Notes: generated from the sequence alone by a model not told the origin. Shown: positions 19,307 through 30,760, counted from the first letter of the stretch. The stretch is 64,000 nt of DNA from Ferrovibrio xuzhouensis (GCF_042648965.1 NZ_JBHRYJ010000007.1:124001-188000); one strand, 5' to 3'. Translations and numbers: made by a program.

Positions 19307-19518
19307 GCGTCATCCGGCGCGGGCGGCCGGGCGCGTTGCCGCAGGGTGCAGAATTTTTCACGCGCCATTGTTTTGCCACTTTGCGCACTCATGTATTAAT
19401 CTCGGATTCCGGGGGCGAATGCTCTTCGCCCCCCGGTACCCAAGGTTCCGCATCCCAGAGAAGAACCGGGTAAAATAAAAACAATAACAACGAGATAAGA
19501 AAAGAAAGGTCCACAACT
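19307..19518 (+). promoter_or_regulatory. Leader region of hfq
   Basis: A 212-base non-coding stretch, AT-richer than its surroundings, which presumably holds the hfq promoter. TATTAA at 19394-19399 is a plausible -10, but no -35 at standard spacing is convincing. The last 50 bases before hfq are strikingly A-rich and lacking in structure, ending in AAGAAAGG as ribosome site, the kind of open leader expected for efficient translation and for Hfq binding to its own mRNA. Confidence 0.4.
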
Positions 19519-19785
19519 ATGGCCGCCGACAAGCCTCAGAACGTCCAGGACGTTTTCCTCAATCACATCCGCAAGACCAAGACCCCCGTCACCGTATTTC
19601 TGGTGAACGGCGTCAAGCTGCAGGGCATCATCAGCTGGTTCGACAACTTCTCGGTGCTGCTGCGCCGGGACGGTCACATGCAGCTGGTCTACAAGCATGC
19701 CATCTCGACGGTGATGCCGTCGGGTCCGATCCAGCTGTTCGATCCGGCTGCCCAGGGTACGGGCAGCACACCGAGCGAAGGCTGA
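19519..19785 (+). CDS. hfq: RNA chaperone Hfq
   Basis: Sm-like hexameric RNA chaperone that pairs small RNAs with mRNAs. The 88 residues contain the Sm1 motif (VFLVNGVKLQGIISWFDNFSVLLRR) and Sm2 (LVYKHAISTVMP), with the KHAIS proximal-face motif intact. The C-terminal tail is short, as usual for alphaproteobacteria. It is followed by hflX, the classic pairing. In this lineage Hfq is known to be needed for translation of nitrogen-fixation regulators, which fits the ntr genes upstream. Confidence 0.98.
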   Translation: MAADKPQNVQDVFLNHIRKTKTPVTVFLVNGVKLQGIISWFDNFSVLLRRDGHMQLVYKHAISTVMPSGPIQLFDPAAQGTGSTPSEG

Positions 19786-19810
19786 CCGGCTGGGTGTTTC
19801 ACCCATCGGT
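19785..19810 (+). other. Hairpin between hfq and hflX
   Basis: Arms ACCG..TGGGTG (19785-19796) and CACCCA.CGGT (19800-19810) pair around a three-base loop, immediately after the hfq stop. No T-run follows. Possibly a partial attenuator or processing site that lowers hflX relative to hfq. Confidence 0.35.
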
Positions 19811-19837
19811 CCCGGAAGCCCAGGAGCATCATCGCGT

Positions 19838-21169
19838 TTGTTGACTTCCGATCATGACACTGGCGGACAAGGGCATGCCATGCGTGCCCTTGTCCTGCAT
19901 CCGGCCCTCAAATTCTCGCAGAAGGGGTCGGGGCAGGGCGAGCGCCGCCGGCCCGAGGCCCGCCTCGACGAAGCGGTCGGCCTCGCGCAGGCCATCGATC
20001 TCGACGTCATCCATGCCGAACTGGTCACCGTCTCCGCCTGGCGGCCAGCGACCCTGATCGGCCCGGGCAAGGTCGAGGAACTCGCCGCCCGCATCGCCGA
20101 AAGCCCGGTCGACGTGGTGATCGTCGATGCCGCCGTGTCGCCGGTACAGCAGCGCAATCTCGAGCGCGCGCTGAAGGCCAAGGTGATCGACCGCACCGGG
20201 CTGATCCTCGAAATCTTTGGTGCCCGTGCCCGCACCCGCGAGGGCCGGCTGCAGGTCGAGCTGGCGCATCTCAATTACCAGCGCTCGCGCCTGGTGCGGT
20301 CATGGACCCACCTTGAGCGCCAGCGCGGCGGTTTCGGCTTTCTCGGCGGTCCCGGCGAAAGCCAGCTCGAAATCGACCGCCGCCTGATCGGCGAGCGCAT
20401 CGCCAAGATCAAGGGCGAGCTCGAGCATGTGGTGAACACCCGCTCGCTGCACCGCCGGGCACGGCAGAAGGTGCCGTATCCCGTCGTCGCGCTGGTCGGC
20501 TATACCAATGCCGGCAAATCGACCCTGTTCAACCGGCTGACCGCCGCCGAGGTTTTCGCCAAAGACCTGCTGTTTGCCACGCTGGACCCCACCATGCGCA
20601 CCGTGCGGCTGCCGTCCGGGCGCAATATCATCCTCAGCGACACGGTGGGATTCATCTCCGAGCTGCCGACCCATCTGGTCGCCGCCTTCCGTGCCACCCT
20701 GGAAGAGGTGATCGCGGCCGACCTGATCCTGCATGTGCGCGATATGTCGCATCCCGACTGCGCCGCCCAGGCCGCCGACGTGCGCGACGTGCTGACGTCG
20801 CTCGGCATCGGCGAAGGCAGCGGTCATCGTCTGCTGGAAGCCTGGAACAAGACCGACCAGCTTGATCCGGAAGCCCGCGACAATCTCGAGAACCAGGCCG
20901 CCCGTCAGGAGGATGCGGTGGCGATTTCAGCGCTTGAAGGCGCCGGCTGCGACATCCTGCTGCAACGTATCGATGCCATGCTGGGCAGCGACCGCGTCGA
21001 ACTCGATCTCATCCTCGATGCCGGCGACGGGGCGGCGATTGCCTGGCTGCACCGGCACGGCGAGGTGCTCGACATGCACGAGGAAGACGGCCACCTGAAG
21101 CTCTCGGTGGCGATGAGCCAGGCCGAGGCCGGCATGTGGCAGAAGCGGCAGGAAGGCAAACGGGCGTGA
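19838..21169 (+). CDS. hflX: GTPase HflX
   Basis: Ribosome-associated GTPase that splits stalled or heat-damaged 70S particles. The N-terminal HflX domain (GPGKVEELAARI, glycine-rich linker GGFGFLGGPGESQLE) precedes the G domain: G1 GYTNAGKSTLFN, G3 DTVGFI, G4 NKTD. It is 443 residues from TTG 19838, which has AGGAG 11 bases upstream. An ATG at 19880 with AAGGG six bases ahead gives MRALVLHPAL, 14 residues shorter, and may be the true start. Its GTGA overlaps the next gene by four bases. Confidence 0.94.
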   Translation: MLTSDHDTGGQGHAMRALVLHPALKFSQKGSGQGERRRPEARLDEAVGLAQAIDLDVIHAELVTVSAWRPATLIGPGKVEELAARIAESPVDVVIVDAAVSPVQQRNLERALKAKVIDRTGLILEIFGARARTREGRLQVELAHLNYQRSRLVRSWTHLERQRGGFGFLGGPGESQLEIDRRLIGERIAKIKGELEHVVNTRSLHRRARQKVPYPVVALVGYTNAGKSTLFNRLTAAEVFAKDLLFATLDPTMRTVRLPSGRNIILSDTVGFISELPTHLVAAFRATLEEVIAADLILHVRDMSHPDCAAQAADVRDVLTSLGIGEGSGHRLLEAWNKTDQLDPEARDNLENQAARQEDAVAISALEGAGCDILLQRIDAMLGSDRVELDLILDAGDGAAIAWLHRHGEVLDMHEEDGHLKLSVAMSQAEAGMWQKRQEGKRA

Positions 21170-21999
21170 ACGATACTATGTTCGACATGGATGCGGTGCG
21201 GCTGCTGATCGAGGAAGCCGCCCGCGGCGTGATCATGCCGCGCTTCCGGCAACTCGGCGGCCATGAGATCGACGAGAAGGCCGGCCCGCACGACATGGTC
21301 ACCATCGCCGACCGCGAGTCCGAGGCCTTCCTTACCCCGCGCCTGGAGGCCCTGATTGCCGGCTCCACCGTGGTCGGCGAGGAGGCGGTCAGTGCCGACG
21401 AGAGCATCATGGAGGCCCTGCGCCGGCCCGGCACCTGCTGGCTGATCGACCCGGTCGACGGCACCGCCAATTTTGCCGTCGGCAATGCGCTGTTCGCCGT
21501 GATGGTGGCGCTGGTGCAGGATGGCGACGCGGTGGCCGGCTGGATCCACGATCCGGTGCGCAATATCACCGCGATGGCGCACAAGGGCGACGGCGCCTGG
21601 CAGCGCGAGGCGGATGGTACCTTGCGCCGGCTGACAGCGCCGAAGCCGCCGTCGCTGGCGCATCTGTCGGGTGCGCCGAACATGCGCTACGGCGACCGCG
21701 ATTTCGCCGCCCGCATCGCCCATCGCCTCGACCGCACCGCCGGGGTGATGATGCTGCGCTGCGCCGGGCAGGAATATCTCGCCATGGCCGACGGCCAGAT
21801 CCATTACGCGGTCTATAACCGCGCCATGCCGTGGGATCATGCGGCCGGCAGCCTGCTGATTTCCGAGGCCGGCGGCATCGCCCGCCGGCTCGACGGCAGC
21901 CCATACCGCGCCGCCGACAAGCCGTTCAGCAGCCCGCTCGTCGTGGCCTGCGGCGAGGACCAGTGGAATTGGCTGAAATCCGGTATTTTTGACCCCTGA
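21166..21999 (+). CDS. Inositol monophosphatase family protein (possibly histidinol-phosphatase)
   Basis: Mg2+-dependent phosphatase of the IMPase fold, 277 residues. Metal ligands are recognisable in VVGEEAVS (EE) and WLIDPVDGTANFAVG (DPVDGT), with the third acid in AMPWDHAAGSLL (WDHAAG). The family includes inositol-1-phosphatase, SuhB and HisN-type histidinol-phosphatase. The sequence does not settle which; the HisN-like branch is plausible. GTG 21166 overlaps the hflX stop (GTGA); ATG at 21178 is an alternative. A small CCCCT/AGGGG hairpin just after the stop may mark the transcript end. Confidence 0.88.
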   Translation: MNDTMFDMDAVRLLIEEAARGVIMPRFRQLGGHEIDEKAGPHDMVTIADRESEAFLTPRLEALIAGSTVVGEEAVSADESIMEALRRPGTCWLIDPVDGTANFAVGNALFAVMVALVQDGDAVAGWIHDPVRNITAMAHKGDGAWQREADGTLRRLTAPKPPSLAHLSGAPNMRYGDRDFAARIAHRLDRTAGVMMLRCAGQEYLAMADGQIHYAVYNRAMPWDHAAGSLLISEAGGIARRLDGSPYRAADKPFSSPLVVACGEDQWNWLKSGIFDP

Positions 22000-22141
22000 A
22001 ATAGGGGGGTGAGACGGGGCTGGCAACGTTGCTCCGGCACCCCTCAGCGTGGTAATTTCCGGGGCCTGATTCCATGGCCCTTGCGGGGCTGTTCGGGCGT
22101 CTGATTCTACCCGTCAAAAACAGCATCCGGACCCCCGTTTC

Positions 22142-24906
<2,765 letters not shown>

Positions 24907-24907
<1 letters not shown>

Positions 24908-25431
24908 TGACCAGGCAGCGGATCGGTTTGTACCCGGGCACTTTCGATCCGGTTACCAAAGGTCACTATGACATCATCAAGCGAGCGGGCAAGTTGGTCG
25001 ACAAGCTGGTGGTCGGTGTCGCGGTCAATGCCGGCAAGGGTCCGCTGTTTTCCATGGAGGAGCGCGTCGAAATGGTGCGCGAGGAAATCGGCCCGCTGAT
25101 GCCCGGCGCGACCGAGTTCGAGGTCAAGCCGTTCTCCAACCTGCTGATGCATTTCGCCATGGACATCGGCGCCGTCATGATCATTCGTGGCCTGCGCGCG
25201 GTGTCGGATTTTGAATACGAGTTCCAGATGGTCGGCATGAATGCCCGACTGAATTCCGATATCGAGACCGTCTTCCTGATGGCCTCCGACAATCACCAGT
25301 TCATCGCCTCGCGGCTGGTGAAGGAAATCGCCATGCTGGATGGCGACATCAATCCCTTCGTTTCGCCGCGGGTGGCCGAACGCCTGCGCGCCCGGGTCGC
25401 CGTGGTGAAGGCGCAGGGCGCCCAGGGTTGA
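24907..25431 (+). CDS. coaD: Phosphopantetheine adenylyltransferase
   Basis: Fourth step of coenzyme A synthesis: transfers AMP from ATP to 4'-phosphopantetheine. The 174-residue nucleotidyltransferase has the N-terminal GLYPGTFDPVTKGHYDII (TxGH-type site, here T-K-G-H), K-x5-F near position 40-47, the IIRGLRAVSDFEYEFQM motif, and the ISSS/T-like VKEIAMLDGDI region. The start overlaps the gyrA stop, so translation is coupled. The gyrA-coaD-ppi-queA-tgt order is widespread in alphaproteobacteria. Confidence 0.97.
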
Positions 25432-25469
25432 TTCTTCCGGGCTGATCGTTTCTGGGCTGATCTTTCTGG
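25429..25469 (+). repeat. Three degenerate 12-15 bp direct repeats between coaD and ppiA
   Basis: Units beginning TGAT at 25429, 25443 and 25458 share the pattern TGATnnTTTCTGGGC with small differences. They start at the coaD stop and end just before the ppiA ribosome site. Likely a slippage product; no function can be read from it. Confidence 0.5.
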
Positions 25470-25482
25470 TAAGGAGTTGCGC

Positions 25483-26040
25483 ATGAACCGCCGGCATTTT
25501 CTTGTTCTCGGCCTGCTGGCCTGTCTGTTGTTGCCGGGTCTGGCTCTATCGGCCCGGGCCCAGACCAGCGATCCGGAAAACACCCTGGTCATGGAGCTGA
25601 CCTACGGCAAGGTGGTCATCGCCATGCGGCCCGATCTCGCGCCGAAGACGGTGGCCCGCATCAAGGAACTGGTGCGCAAGGGCTTCTATGACGGCATCGT
25701 CTTCCATCGGGTGATCCGCGGCTTCATGGCGCAGACCGGCGATCCGACCGGCACCGGCACCGGCGGCTCGGGCCAGAAACTGAAGGCCGAGTTCAGCAGC
25801 GCGCCGCATGTGCGCGGCACCGTGTCGATGGCGCGTGCCCAGAGCATCGACAGTGCCGACAGCCAGTTCTTCATCTGCTTCGATGATGCTCCGTCCCTCA
25901 ACGGCCAGTACACCGTCTGGGGCAACGTCATCAGCGGCATGGAATATGTCGACCGCATCAAGAAGGGTGCACCGGGCAGTGGCATTGTCACCGATCCCGA
26001 CAAGATCATCCGCCTGCGCGTCGCCGCCGATATCAAGTAA
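25483..26040 (+). CDS. ppiA: Exported peptidyl-prolyl cis-trans isomerase (cyclophilin)
   Basis: Cyclophilin-type proline isomerase with a signal peptide (MNRRHFLVLGLLACLLLPGL, then ALSARAQ as probable cleavage region), so it acts in the periplasm. Core motifs: FHRVIRGFMAQTGDPTGTG (active-site R, F, M, Q), GTVSMARAQ, DSQFFICFDDA and the W-containing YTVWGNV. It is 185 residues from ATG 25483, six bases after AAGGAG. It is followed by a second, cytoplasmic cyclophilin 27 bases on; the two are clear duplicates. Confidence 0.95.
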   Translation: MNRRHFLVLGLLACLLLPGLALSARAQTSDPENTLVMELTYGKVVIAMRPDLAPKTVARIKELVRKGFYDGIVFHRVIRGFMAQTGDPTGTGTGGSGQKLKAEFSSAPHVRGTVSMARAQSIDSADSQFFICFDDAPSLNGQYTVWGNVISGMEYVDRIKKGAPGSGIVTDPDKIIRLRVAADIK

Positions 26041-26067
26041 GCCGACATCAAGGAAAGGCAGGCCGCC

Positions 26068-26550
26068 ATGAGCGCCGATCTGGAAAATACCCTCTATCTC
26101 GAACTCAAAGACGGCCGCGTCACCATCGCGCTGCGCCCCGACCTGGCGCCGAACCATGTCGCCCGCATCAAGGAACTGGTGCGCGACGGTTTCTATGACG
26201 GCCTGAAATTCCACCGGGTGATCGAGGGCTTCATGGCCCAGACCGGCGATCCGCGCGGCGATGGCACCGGCGGTTCGGGCCAGAAGCTGGACGCCGAATT
26301 CAACGACGAGCCGCATGTGCGCGGCACCTGCTCGATGGCGCGCGCCCAGAATCCGAACAGCGCCGACAGCCAGTTCTTCATCTGCTTCGACGATGCCCGC
26401 TTCCTCGACGGCCAGTATACCGTCTGGGGCGCGGTGACCGAGGGCATGGAGCATGTCGACGCCATCAAGCGCGGCAGCCAGTCTCAGAACGGCACCGTGA
26501 AGGATCCTGACAAGATTGTTTCGATCCGCGTTGCCGCCGACGCCGACTGA
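26068..26550 (+). CDS. ppiB: Cytoplasmic peptidyl-prolyl cis-trans isomerase (cyclophilin)
   Basis: Cyclophilin of 160 residues without signal peptide, therefore cytosolic. FHRVIEGFMAQTGDPRGDG, GTCSMARAQ, SQFFICFDDA and YTVWGAV match the exported paralogue upstream almost motif for motif, indicating tandem duplication with later gain or loss of the signal peptide. AAGGAAAGG precedes the ATG. A 14-base perfect GC palindrome (26567-26580) lies between it and queA. Confidence 0.95.
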   Translation: MSADLENTLYLELKDGRVTIALRPDLAPNHVARIKELVRDGFYDGLKFHRVIEGFMAQTGDPRGDGTGGSGQKLDAEFNDEPHVRGTCSMARAQNPNSADSQFFICFDDARFLDGQYTVWGAVTEGMEHVDAIKRGSQSQNGTVKDPDKIVSIRVAADAD

Positions 26551-26586
26551 ACAGGCCCCGCGCCCGGCCCCGGCCGGGGCTTCGCC

Positions 26587-27645
26587 ATGCTGGTCAGCGA
26601 CTTCGACTTTCCCCTCCCGCCGGACCTGATTGCCGAGCGGCCCGCCGTGCCGCGCGATTCCGCGCGGCTGCTGCACTATCGTGCCGGCGAGGGGATCGAC
26701 CCGAAAACCTGGGTGGTGCGCGACCTGCCTTTGCTGCTGCGGCCCGACGATATCCTGGTGTTCAACGACACCAGGGTGATCCCGGCGCGGCTGTTCGGCC
26801 GCCGCGACCGCGGGCCCTCGGAGGTGAAGGTCGAGGCCCTGTTGCTGCGGCCCGTCGGCGGCCGCCAGTGGCAGGCGATGCTGCGGCCCGCCCGCCGGCT
26901 CAAGCCCGGCGATGCGATCACCTTCGACGGCGGCATCCGGGCCGAAATGGTCGAGCGCAATGGCGACCAGTTGGTCCTGCAGTTCGACCGTGACGACGCC
27001 GGGCTGCTGGTGGCGCTGGAACAGGTCGGCGCCATGCCGCTGCCGCCCTATATCACGGCACAGCGCGCGGCGGACGAGCGCGACCGCAGCGATTACCAGA
27101 CCATGTTCGCCGAGAAGCTCGGTGCCATCGCGGCGCCGACCGCCGGCCTGCATTTCACGCCGGACCTGACCGAGAAGCTGAAGGAGATCGGTGTCCGTTT
27201 CGCCCGCGTCACGCTCCATGTCGGCGCCGGCACCTTCCTGCCGGTCAAGGTCGACCGGGTCGAGGACCACCAGATGCATGCCGAATGGGGCGAGGTGAGT
27301 GCCGCCACCGTCGAGGCGGTGCAGGCGGCCCGTGCCGCCGGCGGCCGGGTGATTGCCATCGGCACCACCTCGTTGCGCCTGCTGGAAAGCGCGGCGCGAC
27401 AGACCGGTGAGTTGCGGCCGTTTACCGGCGAGACCGACATCTTCATCACCCCGGGCTTCGACTTTCGCGTCGCCGACGGCCTGCTGACCAATTTCCACCT
27501 GCCGAAATCGACCCTGGTGATGCTGGTGGCAGCCTTTGTCGGCATCGCGGGCCAGCGGGCGATCTACCGCCACGCCGTGGACAACGGCTTCCGTTTCTAC
27601 TCCTATGGCGATACAAGCCTGCTATTCCGCCAACCCCGCCGGTAA
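26587..27645 (+). CDS. queA: S-adenosylmethionine:tRNA ribosyltransferase-isomerase
   Basis: Transfers the ribosyl part of SAM to preQ1 in tRNA to form epoxyqueuosine. At 352 residues it has the family's N-terminal FDFPLPPDLIAERP, the VFNDTRVIPARL motif, TAGLHFTPDL with surrounding residues and the C-terminal LPKSTLVMLVAAF and YSYGDTSLL. Its stop is one base from the tgt start, so the two queuosine genes are tightly coupled. QueA acts after Tgt has placed preQ1 in the anticodon. Confidence 0.97.
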   Translation: MLVSDFDFPLPPDLIAERPAVPRDSARLLHYRAGEGIDPKTWVVRDLPLLLRPDDILVFNDTRVIPARLFGRRDRGPSEVKVEALLLRPVGGRQWQAMLRPARRLKPGDAITFDGGIRAEMVERNGDQLVLQFDRDDAGLLVALEQVGAMPLPPYITAQRAADERDRSDYQTMFAEKLGAIAAPTAGLHFTPDLTEKLKEIGVRFARVTLHVGAGTFLPVKVDRVEDHQMHAEWGEVSAATVEAVQAARAAGGRVIAIGTTSLRLLESAARQTGELRPFTGETDIFITPGFDFRVADGLLTNFHLPKSTLVMLVAAFVGIAGQRAIYRHAVDNGFRFYSYGDTSLLFRQPRR

Positions 27646-27646
27646 C

Positions 27647-28771
27647 ATGCCCTTCCGCTTTGACGTCAGCGCCCGTGACGGCGCCGCCCGCCAGGGCCGG
27701 CTGCAGACCGCCCATGGCCCCATCGAGACGCCGACCTTCATGCCGGTGGGTACCGCCGCGACCGTGAAGGCGATGACGCCTGAGGCCGTGCGCGAGACCG
27801 GGGCGCAGATCATCCTCGGCAACACCTATCACCTGATGCTGCGGCCGACCGCCGAACGCGTGGCGAAGCTTGGCGGCCTGCACAAATTCATGAACTGGCC
27901 GGGGCCGATCCTGACCGATTCCGGCGGCTTCCAGGTGATGTCGCTGGCCCAGCTCAACAAGGTCAGCGAGGACGGCGTCGCCTTCCAGTCGCATATCGAC
28001 GGCGCCCGCTATGAACTCTCGCCCGAGCGCTCGATCGAGATCCAGCACCTGCTGGATGCCACCATCACCATGCAGCTCGACGAATGCGTCAAGCTGCCGG
28101 CCGACGAGACGCGCGTGGCCGAAGCGATGCGGCTCAGCTTACGCTGGGCCGAACGCTGCCGCGCTGCTTTCCGCCAACGCGATGGTTACGGCCTGTTCGG
28201 CATCGTGCAGGGCGGGACGAATGCGGCCCTGCGCGAGGAATCCGCTAAGGGGCTGATCGGCACCGGCTTCGACGGCTATGCGGTCGGCGGTCTTGCGGTG
28301 GGCGAGACACAGGCAGAGATGTTCGCCACCCTCAATGTGACCGTGCCGCATCTGCCGCAGGACCGGCCGCGCTATCTGATGGGTGTCGGCAAGCCATCGG
28401 ACCTCGTCGGTGCCGTGCAGCGCGGCATCGACATGTTCGACTGCGTAATGCCGACGCGGTCGGGCCGTAACGGCCAGGCCTTCACCCGGCGCGGCACTGT
28501 CAACATCCGCAATGCCCGTCATGCCGAGGACCCGCGGCCGCTGGACGCGCATTGCCGCTGCCCGGCCTGCAGCCAGTATAGCCGTGCCTATCTGCACCAT
28601 CTGGTGCGGTCGGACGAAATCCTCGGCGCCATGCTGATGACGGCGCATAACCTGACCTACTATCAGGACCTGATGATCGGCATGCGCACTGCCATCGGCG
28701 AGGGACGGCTGCAGGCTTTCGCCGCCGACTTCCATGCCGGTCAGGCACTGGGCGATATCGAGCCCTTGTGA
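27647..28771 (+). CDS. tgt: tRNA-guanine transglycosylase
   Basis: Exchanges guanine 34 for preQ1 in tRNAs for Asp, Asn, His and Tyr. It is a 374-residue TIM barrel. Visible motifs are the substrate-binding LTDSGGFQVMSL, the nucleophile region GIDMFDCVMPTRSGRNG, and the zinc site C-x-C-x2-C (HCRCPACSQYSRAYLHHL). ATG 27647 lies one base after queA; longer frames upstream are inside queA. The stop overlaps the start of a tiny membrane-protein gene (TGATG). Confidence 0.97.
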   Translation: MPFRFDVSARDGAARQGRLQTAHGPIETPTFMPVGTAATVKAMTPEAVRETGAQIILGNTYHLMLRPTAERVAKLGGLHKFMNWPGPILTDSGGFQVMSLAQLNKVSEDGVAFQSHIDGARYELSPERSIEIQHLLDATITMQLDECVKLPADETRVAEAMRLSLRWAERCRAAFRQRDGYGLFGIVQGGTNAALREESAKGLIGTGFDGYAVGGLAVGETQAEMFATLNVTVPHLPQDRPRYLMGVGKPSDLVGAVQRGIDMFDCVMPTRSGRNGQAFTRRGTVNIRNARHAEDPRPLDAHCRCPACSQYSRAYLHHLVRSDEILGAMLMTAHNLTYYQDLMIGMRTAIGEGRLQAFAADFHAGQALGDIEPL

Positions 28772-28881
28772 TGCTGCGGGCGAAGCTCGGGCGGCACCTG
28801 CGCGTCTTCGGCATCGCCTTTGTCTTCGCCATGCTCGCCTATGGCCTGGTGCACCTGGTCTACTGGCTGCTGCACCGCTAA
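28771..28881 (+). CDS. 36-residue single-span membrane protein, unrecognised
   Basis: A 36-residue frame whose ATG overlaps the tgt stop by one base. The product is basic at the N-terminus (MLRAKLGRHLRVFG), then one continuous hydrophobic stretch (about residues 13-34) ending in HR. That layout (coupled start, positive-inside N-terminus, single membrane helix) looks like a real small protein rather than chance. I do not recognise a family. It has no ribosome site of its own and would depend on tgt translation. Confidence 0.5.
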   Translation: MLRAKLGRHLRVFGIAFVFAMLAYGLVHLVYWLLHR

Positions 28882-28892
28882 AGCAGCGGCGT

Positions 28893-29384
28893 TCAGCCCT
28901 CGTCCGGGTAGTACAGGATATCCATGATCTGGCCGATGCGGTCGCCGCCGCCGACAGTCAGCGGCAGGCTGAGGCATTCGAAATGCACAAAGCTGCGGTC
29001 GAGATAGTACAGCGTGCCGGTCACCCGCAGCGGCCGCGGATCGGCGATCAGGCCGTTCAGGATCCGGCAGTAATCCTGATAGGCCTCCGGCGACATCACC
29101 GCGTCGAGCATCTGGCCGGTGACATCACGGCCGGAATACTCGGCCACCAGGGTACCGTAGAGCCGGAAACGGAAGCGATGCTGCGGCGGCGTGCCGACCA
29201 CTTCGTAGATGATGATGCGGCTGAGATAATCGCGCAGCGAGAGAGGATCGAAATCGGCGCGGTCCGGCGCAATGCAATCTGCCCGCTTCTCGTGCCAGAG
29301 CGCGGTCAGGGATTTCAGCTCCGGACGCCCGAAATTCAGGCCGGGATCTGGCCGGAACCTGCTATCGACCAGAAGCCGGTTCAC
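28893..29384 (-). CDS. PAS_5-domain protein
   Basis: A 163-residue cytosolic protein. From about residue 25 on it matches the alphaproteobacterial PAS_5 family: L-x-x-LW-x-x-KR near the start, DPLSLRDYLSRIIIYEV, FRFRLYGTLVAEYSGRDVTG, and the closing PLTVGGGDRIGQIMDILYY. No output domain is attached; such proteins are often found alone, with unknown ligand. I place the start at GTG 29384, five bases after AGAGGA. A longer frame back to 29459 would run close to the tRNA-Lys 3' end and lacks a ribosome site. Confidence 0.75.
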   Translation of the reverse strand: MNRLLVDSRFRPDPGLNFGRPELKSLTALWHEKRADCIAPDRADFDPLSLRDYLSRIIIYEVVGTPPQHRFRFRLYGTLVAEYSGRDVTGQMLDAVMSPEAYQDYCRILNGLIADPRPLRVTGTLYYLDRSFVHFECLSLPLTVGGGDRIGQIMDILYYPDEG

Positions 29385-29466
29385 AGATATCCTCTGGGCA
29401 CAGATTACATGAAAAAGCTGGGAAACAGGAGATTTTTCCGCACACGGCGGAAACGGCATCCGGCAG

Positions 29467-29542
29467 TGGTGAGCCCGCCGGGATTCGAACCCGGGACCTC
29501 TCGATTAAAAGTCGCTTGCTCTACCAGCTGAGCTACGGGCTC
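29467..29542 (-). tRNA. tRNA-Lys (anticodon TTT)
   Basis: A 76-base cloverleaf on the minus strand. The seven-base acceptor stem GAGCCCG/CGGGCTC, discriminator A and an encoded CCA (29467-29469) are present, with D arm GCTCAGCTGGTAGAGC, anticodon loop CTTTTAA giving TTT, and T arm CCGGGTTCGAATCCCGG. A hairpin with arms 29435-29441 and 29447-29453 lies downstream but has no U-tract. Confidence 0.97.
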
Positions 29543-29579
29543 ACGAGGTCTGTCGGAAGGGGCCCCGAAAGGCGCCGCG

Positions 29580-29608
29580 ACCATAGGTCGGCGGCCGGGT
29601 CCCGTCAA
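29580..29608 (-). promoter_or_regulatory. Sigma-70 promoter of tRNA-Lys
   Basis: Read on the minus strand, TTGACG (29603-29608) and TATGGT (29580-29585) are separated by exactly 17 bases. The -10 lies 37 bases before the mature tRNA 5' end. A GC-rich segment follows the -10, as in stringently controlled stable-RNA promoters. Confidence 0.65.
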
Positions 29609-29702
29609 CCGGCGCAGCCCTGCGAAATGCCGATGGGTCCGCGACCGATTCGTCGGAAATATCCAAGCCGTTCCGCAGCTTGCCGCTGCCGGTCGGGGCC
29701 GG

Positions 29703-30704
29703 TCAAGGGATGGGGCGATCCGGCGGCAGGCCGCGTTGCCACAGCCGCAGCATCACGCTGCCCAGTTCGATATAGGCATCGGCCGGCGGATGCTGCACCA
29801 GCCAGCCATAATCGAAATGATGGACCCGCCCATCCCGGCGTTCGACGCTGGCGGCGATGGTCAGGCCCGGCAGGCTGCGGGTAAACAGCGGCACCAGCCG
29901 TGGCGCGCATTCGACGATCAGGTGGCCGCAGAGGCCGCGCAGGGTCGCCAGGTCACGGGCGAGCCGGATCTGGTCGCCGACGCCCTGCTCGGCGACCACC
30001 AGCAGCGTCTTGCCGGTCAGGTCTTCACCCTGCCAGCGCGGCAGGCTGAGAGAACGCGTCACCTGCAGCAGGGCATCGGGACGCAGGCGGTGTTCGTAAT
30101 CCGCAAGGCCGGGATCCCAGATGGACAGTGACAGCATGATCGTTGCCCGCGCCATGCGCACCGAGCGGTTGTCGGGATCAAGGGCGACGGCGCGGTCGAG
30201 CCACGCCCGGCTGCGGGCATGGTCGCCGGTGCGGAAAGCCGCTTCGGCGGCGGCCACCAGGATATCCGGCCGGTCAGGCTGCCGGGCGAGGGCGGCCTGT
30301 AGTTCCGCGAGTGCGGCGGCATGGCGGCCTGTCTTCAGCAGCAGGTCGCCGAACCGATAACGGGCCTGCGGATTATCCGGTTCCATGGTGGCCCAGGCGG
30401 CGGCAAGGCTGCCGGCGGCATCGGTAAAGCCGGCGCCGGCCATGGCGGCCAGCCGGTCATCGCGGAAACCGGCATCCTGGTCCGCGGTGATCCGCAGCCC
30501 GGTTTCCGCCACCGACCAGGCTTTCGGCCAGTCGTTGCCATGGCGATACAGCGCCCCCAGGCTGCGCAGCACCGCGCGGTCAGCCGGCGCCAGGCGCCGC
30601 GCCGCCTCGAAGCGGCTGACCGCCAGCGGCAGGTCGCCGGCCTGCAGCGCGGCGGCAGCGGCAGCGGCAAGGGCGTTTGCGGTCTGGAGATCGGTCTGTG
30701 GCAT
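29703..30704 (-). CDS. TPR/GT9-like glycosyltransferase, N-terminal half (split gene)
   Basis: A 333-residue product. Residues 1-205 are tetratricopeptide repeats (ALAAAAAAALQAGDLPLAV, LLKTGRHAAALAELQAALA, DHARSRAWLDRAVALDPDN). From about 225 comes the first Rossmann half of a GT9-like (GT-B) domain: TGKTLLVVAEQGVGDQI, HLIVECAPRLVPLFTRSLPG, HFDYGWLVQHPP. The protein stops (DRPIP) exactly where the second half, with the nucleotide-sugar site, should begin. That missing half lies on the other strand at 30761-31327. ATG choices are 30704, 30737 and 30761, none with a good ribosome site. An inversion that cut the gene is the simplest reading. Confidence 0.75.
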   Translation of the reverse strand: MPQTDLQTANALAAAAAAALQAGDLPLAVSRFEAARRLAPADRAVLRSLGALYRHGNDWPKAWSVAETGLRITADQDAGFRDDRLAAMAGAGFTDAAGSLAAAWATMEPDNPQARYRFGDLLLKTGRHAAALAELQAALARQPDRPDILVAAAEAAFRTGDHARSRAWLDRAVALDPDNRSVRMARATIMLSLSIWDPGLADYEHRLRPDALLQVTRSLSLPRWQGEDLTGKTLLVVAEQGVGDQIRLARDLATLRGLCGHLIVECAPRLVPLFTRSLPGLTIAASVERRDGRVHHFDYGWLVQHPPADAYIELGSVMLRLWQRGLPPDRPIP

Positions 30705-30760
30705 GGGGCCCGGCGAAAAGGTCTCTGGCGCCAGCATCCTATGATGCCTAAACTCCTGCA

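Noticed and set aside
26567..26580. GC palindrome between ppiB and queA as terminator
   Set aside because: It has no loop and no T-run, and queA starts seven bases later.
29435..29453. Hairpin downstream of tRNA-Lys as intrinsic terminator
   Set aside because: The stem is perfect, but the transcript would continue with A residues, not U, so the intrinsic-terminator signature is missing.
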